Shown: piece by piece, positions 7,864 through 13,930 of the stretch
Numbering within the stretch: position 1 is the first letter of the stretch
How the letters are laid out: each line of letters starts with the position of its first letter
Assembly: GCA_017999075.1 (NCBI GenBank)
Contig: JAGOBX010000014.1
Coordinates: 1-17,918, forward strand
DNA length: 17,918 nucleotides
Direction of reading: 5' to 3'
DNA from: JAGOBX01 sp017999075 [NCBI: Candidatus Babelota bacterium]
GTDB lineage: Bacteria; JAGOBX01
The notes under the pieces: generated by a model
Told to the model about the DNA's origin: nothing
Database searches by the model: none
What the model saw: only the letters and a program-made list of their open reading frames with translations
Position numbers and translations under genes: made by a program

Positions 7864-10102
7864 ATTCTATTTTTTTTTTATAATAGTTAATAGTTTCTGA
7901 ATAATTATATCCGGAATATTGTAAAATTTCAAGTTCATCAATAAGTTCTTTATATAAATTATTTTTTAAACAGAAATCTATGAAATTATCGGTTTTCCAA
8001 CCATGTTTTTCAAAATATTCAAAGAAGTTCGGCGGATAATTATTACAATCTTTTTTATAAAAGTCAATTTTATAAATATAAGTTCCTGATTTATAATATT
8101 CAAGTTTGATATATTTTTTCCAAAAATTGTTGAAAATTATTTTATCTTTTTCTGACCAGTAAAAAACATTATACATTTTATGTGTTCTTATTGATTCATT
8201 ATAATTTATCAATAAATGTGTTATGTTAAGAAAAATCAGATTGTTTGCGAATTCTGTTTCATTATTCGATTTTTTTAATAATTCTATCAAAGGGGTTTTG
8301 TTTCCTTCAACAGAATGCCAAAAATGTTTGATTTTTAAATAAAAAGCTCTGCTTTCCCCTATCATCATTATTTTATCGTTTTCTGATAAATTTTCATTAC
8401 ACCATTTCAGAGCTTTGTAAGGAGGTATGGAATAATAGAATTTTTTTGGCGCGGATAAATATCCGTCAATATTTATTTTTCCTGAAAAGTAATGGTATAG
8501 TTCTGCTGAATTGAACATTTGAAATTCAATAACTAAAACATTTATTGAAATCAGTAAAAGTAATAATAATTTTACCGGTTTAAATGTTCTGGAAAAAACG
8601 TCGAAATTTCTGCTTAAAATAATGATAAGAAGTATTAATGAAGGAATAAAAAATCTGAATTCCGGCACTGTGAAAAACCAGAATATATATGATACGCAGA
8701 AAGCGCCTGACAAAATAATTAAATATCTGTCTATTTTTCCGTAAAAAAAGAGGCACGGCAATAAACATAATATCGTTATTCCTCCGAGTTTATCTGACAT
8801 AGAATTTCCCCAAAAAAATAATAACATTTTTTTTATATTAAAATCTTCAGTGTTGAATTTGTAAATTACTGAACCTGAATTAATATCAACGTTTTTTAAT
8901 TGATAATCATTGGTTATTTTTTGAAAAAACGGATATATCGGGTTTCCGGTTAATAAATAATTTTTTATCAGCCATGGAGCAAATAACAGAAAAAGTATCA
9001 GCGCCGCTGCTGAACTGTATTTTATAAAAGCGGTAAATTTCTTTTTTTTTATGTAAACCGAATAAATAATTAGAAATATTACTAATCCAGATACTGACAA
9101 CATTGATGTATACTTTATTGTAAAACACAACCCGCAGAAAATTATTGCAATAAGAAAATATTTTAATTCATTTGTGTGCAGATAATTTAATACGGCGCAT
9201 AAAGCCAGAATAAAGTAAAAAGCGAGGGCGGCATCATTTCCGCATGTCCATGAATTAACAGTCAAAATAGGTAAAGATAATATTAGTCCTGCTGCGATAT
9301 ATCCGGTATTTGAAAATAAAATTTTTTTGCATGAAGAAAAACAAACCGCTGCTCCGCAAAAATACATGAACGAATGAATAAGTTTTGCCGTTATTTCATT
9401 GCCTGTTAATAGAGCAAGGCAGTACAGCATCTGTTGCCCTGAAGGAAAATCGGAATGCATAAGATAATCAATCCGTAATATTTTATGATGTGAAATGTAA
9501 TAATCGGGAACTGCAAGATGATAAACAAGAGAATCATAAAATATTTCAGGACTGATTGACATGATGATTACAAATAATACTGAAGGCAGAATAGATAATG
9601 CAATTAAATATTGAAAAACTGAAAAGTTTAAGTTGAACTTGAAGTTGAAGTTAAAACCAGTCTTCCATTTTTTTAATTGGTTTTTAAGAAAAAAACAAAA
9701 AATTACGATTATAATTATTTTGAATAATGCGGAATAATACAGTTTCATAAAACCTGCGGTAAGCATTATATATGATATTAAACCGAATCCTATTCCTGCT
9801 GAAAATCCGAATTTTTCCAAAAAATTCAGAGTCATTTTAAATTTTGTTAATATTGAAAGACCTATTTTTATACTGATAAACAATATCATTGAAAACCACA
9901 GATAAGCTCCTGTATTTTTGTATAAAATTTTAAAAAAACCAGGAATGTCTGTGATTTTCAGATTGCTGATGAAGAAAAATATTTCGTGGAATAATAAAAT
10001 ATCTTTAAGAAAAAATGTGATATTGAAAAAGACCCACCAACTAAATAAAACAATAAATATATAAAAAAAAAAATTCGTTAACAAATATTTTTTTGAATAC
10101 AT
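7850..10102 (-). CDS. GT-C type membrane glycosyltransferase (PMT/ArnT/GT39-like)
   Basis: A 750-residue protein with about a dozen hydrophobic helices up to residue 530, then a soluble C-terminal part. The segment EIFYDSLVYHLAVPDYY (186-202) follows the second half of the N-terminal helices and resembles the acidic first-loop motif of GT-C enzymes, with D190 as candidate catalytic base. The GNPIYPFF motif (386-393) after APWLIKNYLLT is also typical of this group. These enzymes move a sugar from a polyprenyl-phosphate donor to lipid, glycan or protein on the outer face of the membrane; the acceptor here is unknown. After the membrane part, YKALKWCNENLSENDKIMMI (562-581) starts a domain often found in such proteins. 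The start at 10102 has no clear Shine-Dalgarno sequence. A hexamer repeat encodes an FNFKFNLNF stretch at 152-160. It overlaps the downstream 797-residue gene. Confidence 0.8.
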   Translation of the reverse strand: MYSKKYLLTNFFFYIFIVLFSWWVFFNITFFLKDILLFHEIFFFISNLKITDIPGFFKILYKNTGAYLWFSMILFISIKIGLSILTKFKMTLNFLEKFGFSAGIGFGLISYIMLTAGFMKLYYSALFKIIIIVIFCFFLKNQLKKWKTGFNFNFKFNLNFSVFQYLIALSILPSVLFVIIMSISPEIFYDSLVYHLAVPDYYISHHKILRIDYLMHSDFPSGQQMLYCLALLTGNEITAKLIHSFMYFCGAAVCFSSCKKILFSNTGYIAAGLILSLPILTVNSWTCGNDAALAFYFILALCAVLNYLHTNELKYFLIAIIFCGLCFTIKYTSMLSVSGLVIFLIIYSVYIKKKKFTAFIKYSSAAALILFLLFAPWLIKNYLLTGNPIYPFFQKITNDYQLKNVDINSGSVIYKFNTEDFNIKKMLLFFWGNSMSDKLGGITILCLLPCLFFYGKIDRYLIILSGAFCVSYIFWFFTVPEFRFFIPSLILLIIILSRNFDVFSRTFKPVKLLLLLLISINVLVIEFQMFNSAELYHYFSGKINIDGYLSAPKKFYYSIPPYKALKWCNENLSENDKIMMIGESRAFYLKIKHFWHSVEGNKTPLIELLKKSNNETEFANNLIFLNITHLLINYNESIRTHKMYNVFYWSEKDKIIFNNFWKKYIKLEYYKSGTYIYKIDFYKKDCNNYPPNFFEYFEKHGWKTDNFIDFCLKNNLYKELIDELEILQYSGYNYSETINYYKKKIEYENR
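9624..9653. repeat. Five-copy imperfect hexanucleotide repeat in the glycosyltransferase gene
   Basis: Five adjacent hexamers close to AAGTTG (AAGTTT, AAGTTG, AACTTG, AAGTTG, AAGTTA). On the coding strand they give alternating Phe/Leu and Asn/Lys between two membrane helices. The repeat keeps the frame when units are gained or lost. Confidence 0.6.
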
Positions 10103-10205
10103 AATGCCAAAAGTAAAAAACTATTTTATATTTATAAAATTAAATATGAAAAATGCGATAATCATTTTTTGAGATATAAATTTTTTTTGAAATTGACTGA
10201 TTTGT

Positions 10206-10221
10206 CCGGATTAAAATCCGG
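10206..10221. other. Hairpin overlapping the stop codon of the PHP gene
   Basis: CCGGATT (10206-10212) and AATCCGG (10215-10221) are perfect complements around AA; the TAA stop of the PHP gene lies in the middle. It is placed like a terminator, but no T-run follows on either strand, so it may instead protect the 3' end or do nothing. The following 108-base gap to the glycosyltransferase start is almost pure AT. Confidence 0.4.
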
Positions 10222-10855
10222 CAAGTATTTCCGAATTTTTGAAAGTTTGGCATATCTGACTTTTGTCAAGTCCTGCTCCTGCAAGAGTTTTGACGGCAAA
10301 ATCTATGTCAATCAAATCGTCTGGCTGATGAGCATCAGTATTCAGAATAAGTTTTGCGCCGTATTTTAAAGCGTTTTTAGCGACATAACCGTTAGCAAGA
10401 GAATGTCCTGATCTTGAAGTGATTTCAAGACATATGTTGTTTTTTTTTGCAAGTTTGATTTCGTCTTTATTAATAAATCCCGGGTGAGCCAGTATATCAA
10501 CATCCCTGCATTTTACAGCATTTAAATTAGTTCCTGCAGGAACAGGTTCCACCAATGTTTCACCGTGCACCACTATGATTTCTGCTCCTAATTTTTTGCA
10601 TTCTTTTGCTATTTTAGAAATGTTTTCAGGTATAACATACGTTAATTCTATTCCTGTTAAGACTTTAATTAATTTTTTTTTATTGAATTCTTCAACTGTT
10701 TTTTTTATGTTAGTCAATAAAAATTCAAAATTGCTTTCGTCAGCATGATCTGTAATTGCAGTAGCGCGGTATTTTAATTTTACGCATCTATAAAGTAATT
10801 CAGAAGGACTTAATGCTCCATCACTGAAAAAAGTATGACAATGCATATTTATCAT
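10211..10855 (-). CDS. PHP domain phosphoesterase (histidinol-phosphatase-like)
   Basis: A complete 214-residue PHP domain. The metal-binding motifs appear in order: MHCHTFFSDG (H5, H7, D12), ITDHAD (D36, H37), TGIEL (E70), VVHGE (H97), ILAHPG (H124) and LNTDAH (D174, H176), so all the expected ligands are there. Members hydrolyse phosphomonoesters or phosphodiesters with two or three metal ions. This small stand-alone group is often labelled histidinol-phosphate phosphatase-like, but no his genes are near and the substrate is open. The ATG at 10855 has AAGGAG nine bases upstream. It lies 29 bases downstream of the exonuclease gene in the same direction, so the two are probably co-transcribed, which would also fit a role in nucleic-acid or nucleotide turnover. 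Confidence 0.88.
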   Translation of the reverse strand: MINMHCHTFFSDGALSPSELLYRCVKLKYRATAITDHADESNFEFLLTNIKKTVEEFNKKKLIKVLTGIELTYVIPENISKIAKECKKLGAEIIVVHGETLVEPVPAGTNLNAVKCRDVDILAHPGFINKDEIKLAKKNNICLEITSRSGHSLANGYVAKNALKYGAKLILNTDAHQPDDLIDIDFAVKTLAGAGLDKSQICQTFKNSEILAGF

Positions 10856-10884
10856 ATCGCAAATCTCCTTGTAAAACCATAAGT

Positions 10885-12516
10885 TTAGAAAGTTAAGATT
10901 TTTAATGGATATATTTTTGTTCTTGCTAAAAGATTAAAAAATCCGTAGCGTTCATAATCAATCCGGTATATTATTTTACATCCGTTTTTTATGTTAATAT
11001 TTCCTTTATTAATAACTTTTATTTTTTTTCCATTTTCTTTCAAAAAGAAAAAGTTTTCATTTTTGGAAACTAAAGTTAATGTATCGCTTATAAATACGGG
11101 AATTTTATTGTTTGACGAATCAAACGGATAAAAATTATTTATCATATAGGCAAACATTTTTGAAACATCGGCAATGTTCAGATTTATGGGATTTTCCGTA
11201 TCAATATATTTTAATAAATTAATTTTTGCTGAAGGTTTTGGGAATTGGACAGTTTCTTTAGGATTAAATAATTTTTGCAAGTCATTAGTTTTTAAATATG
11301 AAAACATTTCTGAGATAGTAAGGAAATCTTTTATTTTAAGAGGGATGGTAAGGCAAGGAAATAATTTGCCTTTTTTTGATTTTTTTAAGTATAAAATTGA
11401 TGCTCTGAATAAAATTCTAAAATCGATATTTTGGGAATATTTATTGAATTCATAAAAACATATTCCTGAAAGTTTATACAGATTTTTTTCAATAAAATAA
11501 GAAATTCCTGCATTTCTGAAAAATATAAGTTTGGCGAATATTTTTGCTGTTGCTTCGGCATCAGCGAGAGCTCGGTGAGCATTTTTAAGAATTATTTTGA
11601 ATTCATTTGACAGAGATGACAAATCAAGCCCAGAGCCAGGTTTGACAGATTGAGATAACGCTCTGGTATCATAAACCTTAGGCTGAAAATTTTGATTAAG
11701 ATATTTTTTAAATCTTGTTCTTATTGCAGAAACATCAAATCCTCCGTTATGAACAACCACATATTCAGGTGACCCTGCGAACTCATGGAATTTCATAATG
11801 GCTTCATTTATTTTAGGAGCGTCTTTAACCATATCAGGAGTTATATTAGTTAATTCCTGAATACCGAAAGGTATTGTCCGTTCCGGATTTATAAGTGTTT
11901 GAAATTTTTCGGATATAACGCCGTTTTTAATTTTTAAAGCTCCTATTTCAGTAAGTTCGTCGAGTTTTGATAAACCTGTAGCTTCAAGGTCAAATGCTAC
12001 CATATTTTTACCGAACGTTTCGTCAAAACTGTATAGAAGCCCTATTATTAAATTATAAATCATTAAAGCTAATCCTGTTTCAGATATATTCAGTACTGAG
12101 ATATTATTTGAAAAAATCAGTTTATTTTTATCGCTTGGAATTTCTTTAAACAATAATTTGAATTTATCAGAAAAATTCAATGTCAAAATATGTCCGTTTT
12201 TTTGGTTACTGACAGAAATACATTCGGATACTGTGCATTTTAAAAATTCAAACAAACTTTTTAAAACAGGAATTGCAGCAGCAACAGTTTGGGTTTCCGC
12301 ATATTCTATTGTTATAACAGAATTTGATTTTATATATTTGTTAATTTCAATAATTAATGATTCGAAATTATTTATTTTGAATGGATTAGATATATTGAAA
12401 TATTCTGAACTGAAAAATAGTTCGTAATTGTCTTCAGAAAGATTACCGAATCTTGTTTTTATCAAATTTAATATTATTGATTCAAAAGATTTAGAATGCA
12501 AATCAGATAATTTCAT
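10885..12516 (-). CDS. DEDDh 3'-5' exonuclease (DNA polymerase III epsilon-like) with extra N- and C-terminal regions
   Basis: The exonuclease core is at about residues 170-335. It has Exo I VAFDLEATG (D176, E178), Exo II VVVHNGGFD (D261) and Exo III with H314 and D319 in AHRALADAEA. All four carboxylates and the histidine are present, so it should be active in removing nucleotides from 3' ends of DNA or RNA. The 543-residue protein is far larger than the core. It adds about 170 residues before it, with a mixed alpha/beta look, and about 200 after it, with short beta segments and many Lys/Asn. I recognise neither flank. No polymerase or helicase motif is visible, so it is not a PolC or DinG-type fusion. 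The start has GAGG about 13 bases upstream. A promoter candidate lies in the divergent 5' region, and PHP follows 29 bases downstream. Confidence 0.87.
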   Translation of the reverse strand: MKLSDLHSKSFESIILNLIKTRFGNLSEDNYELFFSSEYFNISNPFKINNFESLIIEINKYIKSNSVITIEYAETQTVAAAIPVLKSLFEFLKCTVSECISVSNQKNGHILTLNFSDKFKLLFKEIPSDKNKLIFSNNISVLNISETGLALMIYNLIIGLLYSFDETFGKNMVAFDLEATGLSKLDELTEIGALKIKNGVISEKFQTLINPERTIPFGIQELTNITPDMVKDAPKINEAIMKFHEFAGSPEYVVVHNGGFDVSAIRTRFKKYLNQNFQPKVYDTRALSQSVKPGSGLDLSSLSNEFKIILKNAHRALADAEATAKIFAKLIFFRNAGISYFIEKNLYKLSGICFYEFNKYSQNIDFRILFRASILYLKKSKKGKLFPCLTIPLKIKDFLTISEMFSYLKTNDLQKLFNPKETVQFPKPSAKINLLKYIDTENPINLNIADVSKMFAYMINNFYPFDSSNNKIPVFISDTLTLVSKNENFFFLKENGKKIKVINKGNINIKNGCKIIYRIDYERYGFFNLLARTKIYPLKILTF

Positions 12517-12620
12517 TTTAATATTTTAACCTCAGTTTATAAATCGGATATATTATTTACGGGTTAAATAATATTAGTTTACTTATTAAAAAAAAAATTA
12601 AAAATTATATATTTTTATTG

Positions 12621-12649
12621 ATAATACTATTCCGCACTGCATAAATCAA
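12621..12649 (-). promoter_or_regulatory. Candidate promoter for the exonuclease-PHP unit
   Basis: On the minus strand, TTGATT (12649-12644), 17 bases, TATTAT (12626-12621). The leader to the exonuclease ATG would be roughly 95 bases of very AT-rich sequence. Chance boxes are common in DNA this AT-rich, so this is moderate evidence only. Confidence 0.45.
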
Positions 12650-12675
12650 GACTTTTAATAAAAAATTAATAAAAT

Positions 12676-12703
12676 TTGACAATAGCAGATATATCATTAT
12701 ATT
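12676..12703 (+). promoter_or_regulatory. Candidate promoter for the acyltransferase gene
   Basis: TTGACA (12676-12681), 16 bases, TATATT (12698-12703); TATTAT at 12700-12705 with 18 bases is an alternative. Transcription would begin near 12710, only a few bases before the first ATG at 12714, which bears on the choice of start codon. Confidence 0.6.
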
Positions 12704-12728
12704 ATTAAAAACTATGGATGATTGTTTT

Positions 12729-13814
12729 ATGAAAGAAAGGTATGTTCATATTGATTTTTTGCGTGGTATAGCCATTATACTGGTTTTATTCCATCATATG
12801 CCTTATAAAACTCCTGCAGTTCAAGGAATCACTGATTATATCATTAATATGTTCAAAATAGGAGGTTGGTCAGGAGTTGATCTTTTTTTTGTATTAAGCG
12901 GATTTATAGTGTCAAATATACTATTTAAAGAATACATAAAAAAGGGGAAAATTAATTTGAAATTATTTGTGTTAAGAAGGATTATCCGCATATTTCCTCC
13001 ATTTTATATTTGTTTGGCTGTTATGGGACTGGTATATTATTTTTTTATTGGAACAGACAGAAATTTATTTTTTAAAACCATTATTGTTAATTTGATCTAT
13101 TGCCAGAATTATTATTACAGAAACATATTTGTACACACTTGGTCACTTGCAGTTGAAGAACATTTTTATATAATATTACCTGTGATACTCTATATTTTTA
13201 TGAAAATAAATAAAAACAGTTTTCGTAAATTCTGGATTTTACTGGTTGTAATTATTTTTTCAGTGATATTGGCGCGATATATTAATTCTCTTGTTTCATC
13301 ATGGTTTCATTATGTAAAAGTAAGTTATATGTATGCCACACATTTGCGTTTTGACGGATTGGCTTTCGGAGTTTTATTATCGTATTTTTTTTCTTTTTCA
13401 AATAATCAATTCAAAAAAATTTTTAATAAAAAAATTATGCTTTTATCAGGTTTTATTTTGATATCTCCATTTTTTTTCTTAAGCATTGAAAATTCGACGT
13501 TTTTAAAAATAATAGGTTTTTCTATGCTGTATTCCGGTTATGGAATTATTCTTTCTTACATGTTATGTTTGAAAACTGAAAAAATTTGTTTATTTGAAAA
13601 AATTATAGCATTGATAGGTAAATATTCCTATTCGATTTATCTTTACCATTTTATGGTTATTGCATTTTGCAGATATTCAAATCCTGATGTTTCACTTCAA
13701 AATAAAGTTAATATAATAATTTATTTTTTTTCTTTATCTGTAATTTCTGTGATTGCAGGATTTTTTATTGAAAATCCTACAATAAAACTTAAAAACATAT
13801 TTCAAGATAGATAA
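12729..13814 (+). CDS. Acyltransferase 3 family membrane protein (OafA/YrhL type)
   Basis: An integral inner-membrane O-acyltransferase. It carries the family marks in order: HIDFLRGIAIILVLFHHMP near the N-terminus with the family's conserved histidine, GVDLFFVLSGF, RRIIRIFPPFY and WSLAVEEHFYIILP, followed by further hydrophobic helices to give about ten membrane spans in 361 residues. Members move acetyl or other acyl groups from the cytoplasm to sugars of O-antigen, capsule, peptidoglycan or exported glycans. There is no SGNH domain, so acyl transfer would rely on the membrane part alone. An in-frame ATG lies 15 bases earlier at 12714. I prefer 12729 because the promoter would leave almost no leader before 12714, while GGATG lies about eight bases before 12729. 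It stands alone, diverging from the exonuclease gene. Its acceptor may be a product of the GT-C neighbourhood, which is inference. Confidence 0.9.
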   Translation: MKERYVHIDFLRGIAIILVLFHHMPYKTPAVQGITDYIINMFKIGGWSGVDLFFVLSGFIVSNILFKEYIKKGKINLKLFVLRRIIRIFPPFYICLAVMGLVYYFFIGTDRNLFFKTIIVNLIYCQNYYYRNIFVHTWSLAVEEHFYIILPVILYIFMKINKNSFRKFWILLVVIIFSVILARYINSLVSSWFHYVKVSYMYATHLRFDGLAFGVLLSYFFSFSNNQFKKIFNKKIMLLSGFILISPFFFLSIENSTFLKIIGFSMLYSGYGIILSYMLCLKTEKICLFEKIIALIGKYSYSIYLYHFMVIAFCRYSNPDVSLQNKVNIIIYFFSLSVISVIAGFFIENPTIKLKNIFQDR

Positions 13815-13825
13815 ATATAAAATAA

Positions 13826-13853
13826 TTGTTTTTTTTAAAGCGAAGAATATAAT
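13826..13853 (+). promoter_or_regulatory. Candidate promoter for the hemerythrin fusion gene
   Basis: TTGTTT (13826-13831), 16 bases, TATAAT (13848-13853). The -10 box is perfect and the -35 is weak. A second TATAAT at 13860-13865 has no -35 partner. The resulting leader of about 70 bases ends in the hairpin at 13911-13924. Confidence 0.4.
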
Positions 13854-13910
13854 TTTGTATATAATTGGCTATTTTAAGAATAAAAAAATAGATTTTCTGG
13901 TTATTTGTAA

Positions 13911-13924
13911 AGCCTGGGGAGGCT
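13911..13924 (+). promoter_or_regulatory. Hairpin that contains the ribosome binding site
   Basis: AGCCT (13911-13915) and AGGCT (13920-13924) form a five-pair stem around GGGG. The Shine-Dalgarno sequence GGAGG (13918-13922, eight bases before the ATG) is split between the loop and the 3' arm. GGCT at 13867-13870, upstream in the leader, could pair instead with AGCC of the 5' arm and free the site. This would allow control of translation, which is inference. Confidence 0.4.
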
Positions 13925-13930
13925 CGAAAA

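Noticed and set aside
10123-10140. Eight-base AT-only inverted repeat (ATTTTATA/TATAAAAT) upstream of the glycosyltransferase
   Set aside because: The gap is almost pure A and T, where such palindromes arise easily by chance; a TTTTCA/TATAAA promoter guess there is equally weak.
13854-13930. Cyclic di-GMP riboswitch in the leader of the sensor-hydrolase
   Set aside because: The AAAGCC bases recall such RNAs, but the paired helices and conserved core of that class are not there, and the leader is too short.
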